DNA of 64,000 bases, from the NCBI RefSeq assembly GCF_000002235.5, contig NW_022145607.1:35501029-35565028 (forward strand). Direction: 5' to 3'. The notes under the pieces are model-generated. The model searched no databases. It saw only the letters and a list, made by a program, of their open reading frames with translations, and was not told the DNA's origin. Positions 12,749 through 24,675 of this stretch are shown piece by piece. Position numbers and translations under genes: made by a program. The DNA comes from Strongylocentrotus purpuratus (taxonomy: Eukaryota; Echinodermata; Echinoidea; Camarodonta; Strongylocentrotidae). How positions within the stretch are numbered: the first letter of the stretch is position 1; each line of letters begins with the position of its first letter.

Positions 12749-13600
12749 ATATAAAATTAATCACTCTGTTTTTGTGGTTTGAATACACAACAGCAATATT
12801 GAAGTTTTTACCCTTTTGTAATATTTCAATACTTTATATTATAATTAAAGACATTAAATCAACACATTCTTTAAAAAATTATTAATGGAAGCACCAACTC
12901 CACCACCATGATTCTCTCTGTTTTTGCCTTAGAATGTGTATTTATGAAATGTTTCCAAGGAATTCAGGTAATCTGTAGTGTCAACCATGTTTCACTTAAA
13001 GCAATAACATCAATTTTAAACTTTCAATTACTGAAGGTACACAGATAAAGGTTCATAGTTGTTTGTCAAGCAATTCATATGAACAAGTGAAATATTTCTA
13101 TAATTTATAATATTAACGATCATATTATTAAAATTGTCAGGGGATTAATATAATATATATCTGTTTCACACACTCCATCAAAGTTGTCATCCACTGATAA
13201 AGGTGATTGAGTATGCAATACTTTCTTCAGAATTTCCAAAAATGACCAGGTCTTATCCATTCATTATGTATAGACATACAGGAAATATAATTTCAAAGAC
13301 ATGTCAGAAAATTTCTTTTAAGAACGAAAAATAACAAGAAAAAAGCCTCTATATTCCTTAAATATAAAAGTGAAATGTCCTCTAAGAGATATGTCATGGT
13401 GCTGCACATTACTCTTAGATTGCAATTAAGATAATTAAGTGACATTGTTTTAGTACAAATCAAGGTTTTGATGCAAGTTTTGTTTGGACCGATACAAATA
13501 TTATTCCATCGGAAGACCATGCGCCTTAAACTCTGCCTTTTTTTGAGAGTTTGTATGCTTCTTGGAGCAATTCTCTGTTTTTTCAATTACCGGTAGGTCT
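12749..13600. other. Intergenic, AT-rich, nothing recognised
   Basis: No family features, splice-bounded exon or repeat structure was seen. Confidence 0.45.
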
Positions 13601-13601
13601 C

Positions 13602-13712
13602 GTGCAATATGATTTAAGCTTAACTATAATTGTATGGTCACCTTTACGTGTTGCTGAAGAAGGGTCGCCAACTCGATGGCTACGGTCTAAATCTTGCTCC
13701 TGAAGATCAACA
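13602..13712 (-). pseudogene. Left part of the ORF1-like remnant in the ZNF-C block
   Basis: On the minus strand it reads EQDLDRSHRVGDPSSA, the same ORF1-like segment as in the A, B and E blocks. It is cut from its continuation at 16985 by the LINE insertion. Confidence 0.5.
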
Positions 13713-13952
13713 TGAATTCAATTCAATTCAATTTAGTATTTATTGTCCATTTCTGGATATTTGATTTTCACTGGTGTAACATATACAGATTAACATTTAC
13801 TAATGAATTTACAAAAATGTAGAGATTAACAGTAAATAAATAAAGTTTAACATATGATTAGGCACAAACTATCAGAGGATCGGATGTTTTTTTTTAAACA
13901 CTAATTCAGAACAATAGTTAACATAGTAATTAAATCAGAGCAAGAGGAGGTG

Positions 13953-15050
13953 TCAGGTGATCAAACGAATTAACAAGTGAGATAAATATAAATATACTGA
14001 GGAGGTTGGGTTTCCATACATGTGTTTGCGTCTTAAACCAATTTGGGAATTATTAATTATTAAATATAATATTAAAGTACAATTAACACTGGGTCTTCGC
14101 GACATTCCGTTGTACATGTGGATGGAGTTTGGTATGAATGATTGCCGAGTTCTCACTCGTGCAGACCTGGGCACACACAAACGAAAGCCTGACCTATTGT
14201 AATTGTAATTAGTGTGAAGCGGGTGGGTGGGGTCGTTCATGATTCGTTTGACTTTAGCAACTACTCTTTCTTCATGCAGTGTGGATACTGCGGGGAGGCT
14301 ACTGCCAATTATCCATTGTGCTACTCTCCTCGTACTGTCTAACTTCTTCTCATCTTTTTGAGTTGCATTCCCAAAATAGCATATTATGTTGTATGTAGCT
14401 ACACTCTCTATCAATGATCTGTAAAATAGAATCAGAATTGTTTTGTCTACAGCATGCAACTTTCTCATAATTCTCAAGAAGTACATTCTCTGATTGCACT
14501 TTTTTCTAAGCAAGGTAACATTCGATGACCAGTCGAGTGAATCAGATACCGTTGTTCCCAAGTTCTTATAACTGTCAACTCTTTCCACAGCCGACCCCTG
14601 AATAATAAGCGGTGGTCTTGCTTGTGGACTTCTCCGAAAATCTATAATCATTTCCTTTGTCTTCGAGACGTTCAACTTGTGATAGTGCCGTTCACACCAC
14701 TCTACAAATCTGTTTACAACGGTGACATAATCTTGTTCACTTCTGATGTCTGACATAGAGCCTGAAATAACAGTATCATCTGCATACTTAATCACTTGAC
14801 AGTTTGGTGATGTGCTTACACAATTACTGGTATAAATAGACAATAATACTGGAGAGAGGACACAGCCCTGAGGGGCTCCTATGTTGATGAATTTCACTTT
14901 AGAGTTTACATTTCTCAAGTGAACATATTGTTCTCTTTCATTTAGGAAATCCTGTATCCATAGAATGAGGGTAGGGTGTGCTTTCATCTCAATTAGTTTC
15001 TTAATCAGTGTGCGGTACAATTGTGTTGAATGCACTTGAGAAATCGACAA
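13953..15050 (-). pseudogene. LINE reverse transcriptase, C-terminal two thirds
   Basis: Contains the RT motifs GAPQGCVLSPVLLSIY and KYADDTVISG (catalytic YADD intact), followed by the thumb-like YKNLGTTVSD segment and the C-terminal domain. The upstream palm motif lies in other frames. Part of the 13713-16984 element. Confidence 0.8.
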
Positions 15051-15261
15051 ACAGACATCTTACAGAATTACCAACGTGGTCCATGTGATTATATATATTA
15101 TGGAGAAATGTCAAAATTGCATCGTCTACACCTGTATACCTCCCTTTAAGCAAACTGCAACACATCTATCTGATCCCCAACTTGTCTCATGAGGTATTTC
15201 AACACAATCTTCTCTAAACATTTCATTACGCTACATGTAAGGGATATGGGTCTGAAATCAT

Positions 15262-15681
15262 TCATTTCTTTCGTTTGTGTCCTTTTGGGATAGGGATGAT
15301 TATTGACCGCTTCCATAACTGGGGGATTATACGTAGACTTAGAGATTTCTCAAATAGTTTAGTAAACACTGGGGCAAACTGATCCTTACATACTTTCAGA
15401 ACTTGGTTACATATTCCGTCTGGTCCGGGCGACTTGTGTGTTCGTAAGCTTGCAAACATACGTCTTACATCATGCTCATGTATCTGGATAAGTACTCTGA
15501 CTGGAATTTCGTCTATTACCTTCCATTTCATTTCTTCGTTTTCAATAGAGAAATTTTCTACATCAAATCGGCAATAGAAGTTGTTGAGATCATTAACAAA
15601 TTCACTATCGTGATCAAGTACCACAGAATTAGATTTATCTTTATTGTAACCAGTAATATCCTGCATTGTTTTCCATGCCAT
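15262..15681 (-). pseudogene. LINE reverse transcriptase, N-terminal part
   Basis: Reads SLRTHKSPGPDGICNQVLK and LWKRSIIIPIPKG, the conserved fingers-region motifs of LINE RTs. The frame then breaks. It belongs to the same element as the YADD-bearing fragment. Confidence 0.8.
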
Positions 15682-16615
15682 CCTGGGATTATTTTCCTTG
15701 TAGGAATGTTTACATTTTTCCGTCTGACGCTTGATTTTTCTTTGGATATCCTTTAGTGAAAGAGTTTCCAGCTGAGACTGCTGCTCCCTTCTCTCTGAGC
15801 AGATCGCGAAGCTCTTTATTCACTCACAGCTTGTTGTTAGGATACACTTTAACCACTTGACTGCTAATGGCTTAAGATATGTTCATACCCCCTGTGCTAC
15901 AGCATTTCTGTACTGTACAAAAACTTCACAAAAAACGTACACTGCACACACAAAAAGCCGGTATTTCTCTAGAAGAGCGCCATATACTGTTCGAGACCTG
16001 TATAACATCATTGTAGTGCTAATTACACAGTAGGGCTAGGCCTTATGCAGTGCTAAGGTCTTGAAAGTGCAATGCACTAAGCACGTACATGTACGTGGTG
16101 AGCAGTCAAGTGGTTAAGGAGTCTGTGTGGGATTGTCAATTCAATGCAGGACTTGACGTAGTCGGAGACAATAGTTGCTTCTTCGTCCAAAGAGTTCGTG
16201 GAGTTGATTAACAAGTCCCAGTAGGTGCAGTCTAGGCATTCGCGTAACGCCTCGTTGGTTTCTGGGGTCCAAGCGTATCGTTGCCTAGTGACCGGCTTGC
16301 TCCGTTTCAGTTTCTGTTTATATGCCGGTATCAGCTGTATGTTCCGATGGTCTGATCGGCCTAGTTGATGACACGCCCTGGACTCCTATGCGTTTAAAAT
16401 ATTTCCGTAACACAGGTCTAGGGTGGCATCCCCTCTTGTAGGAATTTGAATGTATTGTTCATAATCTGATAGGGAGTTTTCTAGCCGCAACTGGTTAAAG
16501 TTGCCCAAGATGAAGATTGGGGCGTCAGGGGCAGCTGCCTCTAAACATTGCGTGTTCTCAGTTAGAATTTCACTGGCAGTGTTTAAGTCTGCCCGAGGAT
16601 GTACGTAGCAAACTG

Positions 16616-16963
16616 TTACAAATATTTGGAAAACTCTCTGGGGAGATAAAACGGTCTTAGTCCCACTGAGATTAGCTCTATGTCTGGTTTACAAGTCACA
16701 TCTTTCACTGTCCAATTTTGACACCATTTTGAGTTTATGTATAGGCATACACCTCCTCCCCTCGTCTTTCCGGGCTCCCTCGTTCTGTCCCCTCTGACCA
16801 ATTCAAAATATGGAATATGTAGAGCACTGTCTGGTATTGAGCCATTTAGCCAAATTTCACTAAATCTCATGAGACAGGTTTCTCTGTATTCATGCATATA
16901 TCTTGTAAGGATTTCTAGTTCATCTATCTTGTTAGCAAGGGATCGCACATTGCCGATAATCAT
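16616..16963 (-). pseudogene. LINE AP-type endonuclease fragment
   Basis: Reads IIGNVRSLANKIDELE, FSEIWLNGSIPD and GGGVCLYINSKW, which match the N-x-R, E-x-W-L and GGGV motifs of apurinic-type LINE endonucleases (the E of SEIWL is usually TETWL). Truncated after about 110 residues. Confidence 0.75.
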
Positions 16964-16984
16964 ACTAGGTATGGCTGGTTATCA

Positions 16985-17470
16985 ATTACCTTCTTCACAA
17001 ACGAGAGTATTCTATTTGGTGTTTTCTCCACGCTTAATGAGACCGAAGAGTCTTTTGCAGTTGTTTCAAGAACGCTGCTCTTATCTGTTAACTTGCCGTT
17101 TCAGGTTTGCAATTTTGTTGAGGCTCGTATCAGTTGACTTGGAAGATGTTTGATAGCTGTCTCCCTTTCATTCACTTTCGTCTCAACATCCATCAAGGTT
17201 AATTTTGCCTTCTCTGATGAAGTGTGAAGGTACTGAAATTTTGTTGCAAGTTCATCATACACTTCACTTATTTTAATATCTGACTTTCTGAGACTTTCAA
17301 TAGTTATGAAGCGTTGATCATGATGATCAAGTTTGCGGTGAATTTCATCAAGTTTATTTGAGATTTCATCTAATTTGCTACTACCATTGTTCGAGAGTGC
17401 CTCCTTGGAGTCCTCACTGTCTAGGAGCTCCTTGATAGCTTTATGGTATTGCTGTCTGTTTGGGAGGCAT
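16985..17470 (-). pseudogene. ORF1-like coiled-coil remnant in the ZNF-C block
   Basis: The best preserved copy: about 105 codons open on the minus strand, from LLDSEDSKEALSNN through KLDEISNKLDEIHRKLDHHD and SEKAKLTLMDVETKV to a stop after LQT. The Met-Pro-Pro-Lys start complement is at 17468-17470, one indel away from the rest. Strong heptad pattern. Confidence 0.55.
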
Positions 17471-18301
17471 TGTAGTACTATTAGCTGGCCTAGCCCTAGG
17501 GTTTACACTAATTACTTTTACGTCACTGCAATCGCGATTATCACACCGGTATTAGTATCAATGCATGTACACAGTTCACTAAACGTTACATCAAGTATGG
17601 GACCGTAGTAGATTATTTAGAAGATCCAACAATATCTATCAACAGTCTCCAAAAGAATGATAGCTAAATTCAATATCATTGAATCATAAGTGTTACCGTT
17701 TCGTATTCAGTACTCATTCATTCATTATGTTTAACAGATTTTGCAGTTCTCTTCCTCCTTTTTGGCAATATATTCTTGTAGAAAGTAATTTTATTGTCCA
17801 AGTTTTAACATGAGTCTGCAGTCATATACCGTGTACATGAAAAAAAATACTGGTATCTTTCTTATTTTCTGGATGTCTGCACAACAGTTTAAACCGAGTT
17901 TGGATAAAAACTATGAAATCAACAAAACTGCTGGCAAGTTCCTGATTTCTGTTTGGGACCAGATATGGTTTAATTCATTTGACTTAATACATAGAAAGCA
18001 AAAATCATCTATTTAGATGCATTTTGCTTGGTCCCATCAAAGACAACTTGGACGAAAGTCAAATTTTCTTTGATTTACACACATTTCAAAGATTTCAATG
18101 TATCCTGTCAAAATTGACGTATGCGAAATTGACTGTATTGAAGGATTTAACCATTTCGTGATAGTCTGCATCTAGGCAGACTGGATACGCCTGGGGATAT
18201 TTCTTTACTCTACAGTGACTTTAATTTTGATTTTGACACTTTAATACCAGAACTTGACCTTCTCTTCAATAGGGATGTAATTACTTTCTTTTCTTCCCTA
18301 G

Positions 18302-19386
18302 AGTTGGACAATGGACAAGACAATATACAACCACATATAACAGCATGCAGTGGAGAGAAGACACATCTGTGTTTACATTGCAGTAAGACATTGACAGATG
18401 AGAACACTCTTATACTACATCCAAAAAAACACCAGGTCGACTGTGAGCTTACTAGCCACCTTAGAACACATACAGGAGAGAAACCATTTAAGTGTTCCCA
18501 GTGTGATAAGGTTTTTACTTGCCAAAGTAATCTAGGAAAGCATCTAAGGACGCATACAGGAGAAAAGCCTTTTCACTGTTCCTATTGTGAAAAGTTTTTT
18601 TCTGAAAGAAGTACCCTTATTAGACACCTTAGAACACATACAGGAGAGACACCCTTTAAGTGTTCCCAGTGTGATAAGGTTTTTACTTGCCAAAGTTATC
18701 TTACTACCCATTTAAGAACACACAGTGGAGAAAAGCCGTATCGATGTCCCAATTGTGATAAAGGATTTTCTGAAAAGAAGAATCTTACACGTCACCTAAG
18801 AACACATACAGGAGAGAAACCATTTAAGTGTTCTCAGTGTGATACAGGTTTTGCTGAAAGAGGTACCCTTATTAGACATTTAAGAACACACAGTGGAGAA
18901 AAGCCTTATAAATGTTCCCATTGTGATAAGACATTTGCTCAAAAGACTATTCTTACTAGCCACCTTAGGAGACATACAGGAGAAAAACCTTTCAAGTGTT
19001 CCCAGTGTGATCAGGATTTTTCTCAAAGAACACACCTTACGAGACATTTAAGAACACACAGTGGAGAAATACCTTATCAATGTTCATATTGTGATAAAGA
19101 ATTTCCTGAAAAGAATAATCTTACACGTCACCTTAGAACACATACAGGAGAGAAACCATTCAAGTGTTCCCAGTGTGATGAATTTTTTTCCCTTAAAAGT
19201 TCCCTTAGAAGACATTTAAGAACACACAGTGGAGAAAAACCTTATCGATGTTCCCATTGTGATAAGACGTTTTATCAAAAGAATGATCTTACTACCCACC
19301 TTAGAACACATACAGGAGAGAAACCATTTAAGTGTCCCAGTGTGATAAGGGTTTTTCTCAAAGTGGTACCCTTACATGCCATTTAA
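18302..19386 (+). CDS. ZNF-C terminal exon, C2H2 zinc-finger array (11 fingers)
   Basis: Follows the conserved acceptor at 18301 and begins E-LDNGQDN. Eleven C2H2 fingers are in frame, all with both Cys and both His, joined by TGEKP/SGEKP linkers. Helix residues differ from finger to finger ([65 protein letters not shown]), suggesting distinct DNA contacts. A 1-bp deletion near 19336 (tgttccc to tgtccc) shifts finger 12, so the frame ends at 19386 with about 16 aberrant residues. No dedicated 5' coding exons are seen between ZNF-B and this exon. Confidence 0.8.
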
Positions 19387-19499
19387 GAACACACAATGGA
19401 GAAAAACCTTTCAAATGTTCCCATTGTGATAAAGGTTTTTCTCGAAGTAGTACCCTTATACGCCATTTAAGAACACACAGTGGGGAAAAGCCTCATTGA
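19333..19499 (+). pseudogene. ZNF-C last two fingers in shifted frame
   Basis: Restoring the register reads two more fingers ([22 protein letters not shown]) ending SGEKPH-stop at 19497-19499. ZNF-D ends at the homologous position, so the 1-bp deletion probably removed these fingers recently or is a sequence error. Confidence 0.7.
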
Positions 19500-20370
19500 T
19501 GTTCCCATTGTGATAAGATTTTTTTCTAAACTAGGTGATCGTAATCAGGACACATACATGTACTAGAAAAAATAACATAAAAATGTCTTGATTATAATAT
19601 GAGATTTTCTTATCAAACGGATGTTATTAGCTAGCTTAGATAACATTCATGTGGGAAACCCTCACTATGAACATGACTGACAAAGAAAGCGGACAAAATA
19701 TTCAGTTCCTCAGGTAGGCAAAGGAACATCCCTTCACTGCTATTATGTAAAAAGGTGAATATGCATGTGACACCTGTTCTACAAATTTTTACATAATAGC
19801 AGTGAAGGGATGTTCCTTTGTCTACCTGAGGAACTGTATATTTTGTGCGCTTTCTTTGTCAGTCATGTTCAAAGTGCCTTTAATGTTCTTAGTGTGTGTA
19901 CACGTTTTTCTGAAAAAGATCATCTTACCTGTCATGTGAGGACACACACTAGGGAAAACCTTATGAATGTCATGATTGTAATATAAGATTTTCTTATAAA
20001 AGGAATGTTACTACAGGAGAGAGTGTTCCTAAAAAATAAGGAATTTTCTTATATAAGTGAGCTCACAAGGCATTTAAAAACACACCCTATAAATGTTAAG
20101 ATTGTATAAAGAGATTTTCTTTTAATAGTACGGTAATCTTACTAGTTATCTGAAAATACATACTGGAGAAAAGCCATTAAAATGTTGACTTTGTTCTGAA
20201 ATGGATTATATCGTTAATACAGTGCATGATCTTGATAATTGCCTGATAACACACAGAGTAGAAATGCCACACAAATGTATTAAACGTAATAAAGGGATTT
20301 TGTTGTATAAGTGGTCTTTAAAAAATAATATAATCCTAAGTTTATTGCTTCAAATCTGAATAAATAAAAA
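19500..20370 (+). other. ZNF-C 3' region with decayed fingers and poly(A) signal
   Basis: Homologous to the 3' tails of B, D and E and carrying the same decayed finger units. An AATAAA pair at 20359-20368 could be a polyadenylation signal. A CACTA-like MITE is inserted at 19663-19876. Confidence 0.5.
19663..19876. mobile_element. CACTA-like MITE, 214 bp
   Basis: The arms at 19663-19753 and 19786-19876 are near-perfect reverse complements. The element starts CACTATGAACATG and ends CATGTTCAAAGTG. It is flanked by cct on both sides (19660-19662, 19877-19879), and the uninterrupted target is seen in ZNF-D near 28590 (gggaaaccctttaatg). A CACT terminus plus a 3-bp duplication fits the CACTA superfamily; no transposase is encoded. 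Confidence 0.7.
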
Positions 20371-21326
20371 AGCAGTTTGTGAAGGAAATTTACATAATAA
20401 TAAGTGGTACATTATAAACTATAACGTAAAGAATACATTGAAGATAACATTGATAACAATTTTACATACTTGTTTTGCCATTTCAATGTATGTTCAGCAT
20501 TTGTCCTTGTCTTGTGGTAATAACTCTTTCCACTTTTTCTAAATAAATAATTTCCAACTTGAACTGTGACCATTATTAAATATCTATATTTATACCAGGG
20601 ACTTGATAGAGAAGGACGGGAAACAAGCCGGCGAAACTCTTGTAATTTATTCAACGCATTCGTGAGTTCTAAAGCGTAACAATGGGATGTGTAACATTCC
20701 ACTTGGCTTTGAAGTTCCATACTCCACACCGCGCTTCCACTGCGGGGACTTTCGGAAGCCAGGCACCAGTTTTACATTTATTACAAAATATTAGATTACC
20801 GGCAAAATTTCAGTGTAAATCAAAAACTTTATATGGGGATTGTATTGGGAATAGTGCATTAACACATTTCCAAATTTAGAACTCAGTCCTTCCTATAATT
20901 TGTGTGCCAGAGTTGGTAAAAGAAAAATGACATCCTGACAAAAACTCAATAGTTTAGGATAATTTGTGCATGTTTTAATGTCACGTTATTTGATTCATGA
21001 TTTACAATCTTAAATAACATTAAGTTTGCTAATGCGTGTTTTTGCGTGTTTTTTGTATCTTTGAAGTTAAAAAAAGGATGAAATTACACAAGTTTGTGTT
21101 CGCTTGTTCTACTCTTTACACATTCAACAATAGATGAGAAATCATTGAAAAGGGACAGCGAACAGTTGCTGTGATACCATTTTCTGATGTAGGAATTCTA
21201 AATCCTGAAATTCATGCGCTCTTTTATCTCACCACCTGGTCAGCAGTTGCAGATTAGCGCATAACTTTTCGGCGGCTTGGAGCATGGGGTCAAAGAAAAG
21301 CGGTTTGATTCCAGTCCTTCTCTATC
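20371..21326. other. Intergenic, with one inverted repeat pair
   Basis: A 31-bp sequence at 20593-20625 (accagggacttgatagagaa) recurs inverted at 21313-21343 near the L1-like remnant. No gene is supported between them. Confidence 0.45.
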
Positions 21327-21823
21327 ATGTCCCTGGTTATACCAAAATTGATTTATTTACTTTGTATTCTTCCTGATCCCCCTTTATCATTCTTTTCAGA
21401 ACTTCAGAGAGTACTCTTTAAATTTGTATGGAGTAATAAGAAGGACAAAATTAGACGCTCTTTGCTTTACAATGAATATAAAGAAGGAGGCCTTAAAATG
21501 CCTCATTTATTATCTTTTAACCGTGCAATGAAGTTACTTGGATAAAGAGATACTTAGATGAAGAAAACAAAAGTAAATGGAAAATGTTTTTTGCACATTC
21601 TCTGAGACGTATGGGAGGTGATATTTTTTTCAGCGGCAATCTCTGCTCTGATCATTTAATGTTCAATAAATACACAGATCCTTTCTGGAATGATATATTG
21701 ATTGCATGGAGTCACTGCAATTGCCTGAATTCTCATATACTGGTAGGCGGAAAACCTCTCAATATTAATATACGTTTTAATTCTGATATGATATATGTTA
21801 AGAATATAATCAATAATTTTTAA
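21327..21823 (+). pseudogene. L1/Tx1-like LINE, C-terminal ORF2 remnant
   Basis: Reads SLVIPKLIYLLCILPDPPL, VLFKFVWSNKKDKIRR and EYKEGGLKMPHLLSFNRAMK, the conserved post-RT region of L1/Tx1-group ORF2 proteins. It continues after a break with FFSGNLCSDH and VGGKPLNI. No RT catalytic part remains. Confidence 0.7.
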
Positions 21824-22092
21824 TTCGTCAATGCAGTTATTTCTTTTTGCAAAATATTTTATATTCACTTGTAAAATGCAAAACCTTATTCCACTATTTC
21901 CTTCTTTTCAACGAGCTCTCAAACATTTAGAAAATATGAAACATATAATTGCTTTCAAGAAAAATTGTCTCGATCTTCATAATAAGAAATAGCAGATATT
22001 TTGTTAACTTTTTTTTTTATTGCTGATGAGTTAACTATTACACTATATTTGTATTATACATATTCTATGTCTATACGAACATGTTATTATTA

Positions 22093-24126
22093 GGTGATAC
22101 GTAACGAAGTCAACGTATCACCTTTTGATTTCGTCAAGATTTTTCTTTATTATTATTTATTTTTATTATTCTTCCTCGAATTTGTTCGCAGGATATCTCA
22201 AGACTGAATAAAGCCATTATCATGAAACTTTCAATGATGATAGATCTTAGTCTAACTTAGAACTGCGTGAATTTTCAAAGACTCAAAATTATCGTGACGT
22301 CATCCAGGCGCCATTTTGTGAAAATCAACTAATGATCATATCTTCATAACGAATAGTAATTTTTCATTCATATTTATCATGATTAAGATCAATATCCGTC
22401 CGGTCAATTTCAAGTCAATAAAAGTCCGTAAATGCGCGCGTGCGCGCTCGTCCGCGCGTTTACGCGCGCGCAAAAAATTAAAATGCGCTAAATCATCCCA
22501 AATTTTTTTTGCATACGTTTCAGGCCATATGGAGCATTTGATAAAAAAATTACGCACACGCGCATGCGCGCGCGTTTTCGTGCGTACTGGCATTTTGCAA
22601 CACAGAATCGCCGATTTTTTTCTGACATCATATTTGGTACATTTTTCCAAGCATTTTGATAATTTGTTCACCTTTTAATAACGCAATGAGCGTCCGTCAA
22701 AGTTGACAGCACGCGCGGATTTGCGTTATCTTTATCCACAATACATGGGCAAAAACATGCCTATATAAAATTCATTGTAACTCTTTAGAATAGATAGAAA
22801 CTCCTAATATTTTTTCATATTTGGATAGATTATGAGTCGGAGATATGATTTCATGTCTCATTTTATCCTCAATTAACTCATGACGTCATCATAATGGCCT
22901 CCAAACTCAAAATTTTAATTTGCATATTATGACGTCAGCATATTTTTGGAAAATTGATTGTATCTCTGTAAATATGGATCAATTTTCTTTTTAATTTTGA
23001 TATGTTCTAGCTGAGACAATTTTCTACAAATGTAGTATTCACAATTTTTATTTTTGACAAAAATATCATGGTGTATTTTTGCGATTAAAGGAGGTATGTC
23101 AATTTTTCGCATTTTGCGTGTATTCTCTATGGGACATGACTTTTTCTAAAAACTGGATTCTACACTCCTGTCTTTCGCGAGCAAAATCTCCGTTGTTTTA
23201 GCTTCGTTTTCGCTGAGCTTCGAATATGTTGTAGCTGAGACAATGAGCTATCAAAATTGTGCCCTTTATTTTTCGATTAGATGCCGGGATCATGCTCATA
23301 TTTTACTTGCAAAGTAGGATTTCTGAATTCCATTTCCCGTTTACGTGTAATCGCTATGGGAGATGTTTTGGTATATCGGTAACGCAGTACACTTCCAACC
23401 TCGAGATCCCTGGTTCGAGTCCGGGTGTCTCCAACACTTTTTTTCACTTTTTTTTTCCTTCTGACCTTCACTGTATCATCTCCTTTGATTATTTAAACAC
23501 GTAGATTCGCAAATATCGTCATAAATAACCCTTTTTACTTTATTACCCTATTTTCACTTAATCCATTACTTTTTGCGTGTAATCCCTATAGGAGATGACT
23601 TTTTCTTAAAATCTGGAGTCTACATTCCTGTCTTTTGCGAGCAATATCGCCGTTATTTCGGCTTGGATTTTGTTGATTTTTGAGTGTGTTGTAGCTGAGA
23701 CTATATGCTATCTAAATCAACCCTCATTTTTTCAATAAGATGTCATGATCGCGCTCATGATCATGATCTTTATCATCATGATCATCATTATCATAATGAT
23801 GATAATCATTTATCAATTACATTTTCATTTCTTTGAATAAGATAAAATCGTCAAAAGGTGTTCTTCATGATGTAAATTAGAGTCAAATGTGTAACTAGTT
23901 ACTGCACAGGGTCAACGGTCATATATTGTTTCAATCTATCTTCCCTAGATCCATGATGATCAAGGAGACACAATTTAATCTTTACATATGAATAGATCAT
24001 AATGGGAGAAGCATATAAATGGGAGAAGCATTTTACAAAATAATATATCGTGTAATGCATTATTCGTTATGTAAACCATTATCATACGTATCACCTAATT
24101 CGTCTAAGTGACGAATTAAAGTCTAG
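22093..24126. mobile_element. Hairpin-bounded non-coding repeat element, about 2 kb
   Basis: GGTGATACGT (22093-22102) is inverted immediately (ACGTATCACC, 22113-22122) and again near the right end (24086-24095). The right end has a second hairpin (taattcgtc/gacgaatta) followed by aaagtCTAG at 24123-24126 and then T, which recalls Helitron-type 3' ends. The interior holds diverged direct repeats (tgtaatccctatRggagatg and gagcaaWatcKccgttRttt at about 23115 and 23575), no protein gene, and the tRNA-like sequence at 23359. Class assignment is tentative. Confidence 0.5.
23359..23433 (+). tRNA. tRNA-like sequence (probable pseudogene or SINE head)
   Basis: A 75-nt stretch has a pol III A box (tggtatatcgg) and B box (ggttcgagtcc). 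The acceptor stem GGAGATG/TGTCTCC pairs at all seven positions with two wobbles. The T stem CCTGG/CCGGG pairs, and discriminator A and a T-run terminator follow at about 23439. The D stem pairs weakly and the anticodon stem does not pair; the loop region contains CTTCCAA, as in Gly-TCC. The 5' acceptor half coincides with a motif repeated elsewhere in the host element. Confidence 0.4.
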
Positions 24127-24141
24127 TTACTATTATTATTA

Positions 24142-24672
24142 TCATGTACTACTGTTAATATGAATGAGATTTGTTTTCAATAAATATTTTGGAGAAAAAA
24201 ATTTGAACTGAATAAATTTTAAGTTATTTTTTTGGCATTTATTTTGAAAAATAAAGAGTTGACCATACATAACAAAAGCAAAAGTGTTAATTATTTTGTT
24301 ACTATTCTCAACTCCAAAACATATATCTGTGACTGAGAATGGAAAACTAAATAATTTGAATTCACGGAGCAAATTACTGATATCTTTCCAGAATGTTTTT
24401 ACAACAGGACACGTAAAGAACAAATGAATGAACGTTTGCATATATTTGTTTGACCAAAATTGCACATTGGTGTACTTTTTATACCAATACGGTGCAAATA
24501 TTAATTTGGAGAAATTCTTAGATGGCGGGAATTTGTACTGAAATTCTTGTAATCTGGATTCTAAAGTTGTCAGAAGTGGCATTGTGAAACGATTTTGCCA
24601 CTGTATTGTAATTTCATGCGGTGGTACAGTGGTACAGGAATTTGTTCTTGTGAAGTCAGATCCAGTTTCCAT
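24142..24672 (-). pseudogene. L1/Tx1-like LINE, C-terminal ORF2 remnant (opposite strand)
   Basis: About 175 residues read EITIQWQNRFTMPLL, ESRLQEFQYKFPPSKNFSK, FIHLFFTCPVVKTFWKDI and VTDICFGVE, which match the extreme C-terminus of Tx1/L1-like ORF2 (LQEFQYK, HLF-C-FW). The usual Cys-rich knuckle is eroded. The segment ends at the hairpin-ended repeat at 24676. Confidence 0.7.
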
Positions 24673-24675
24673 TTT

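Larger units (their letters stand above)
13713..16984 (-). mobile_element. Non-LTR retrotransposon inserted in ZNF-C intron
   Basis: This insert splits the homologous C-block intron; the flanking block sequence resumes at 16985. Its 3' end is at the low-coordinate side, ending in an (aattc)-type short repeat at 13717-13735. The word atcaa at both borders may be a target duplication. It encodes pieces of an APE-type endonuclease and a reverse transcriptase on the minus strand, broken into at least three frames, so it is inactive. Clade uncertain; the RT C-terminal region (QRMYFLRIMRKLHAVDK, SFIPNSIHMYN) looks CR1/Jockey-group-like. Confidence 0.8.

Noticed and set aside
22379..22678. Arg/Lys-rich frames on both strands
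   Set aside because: Produced by (gc)-alternating words such as gcgcgcgtgcgcgc inside the hairpin-bounded repeat.
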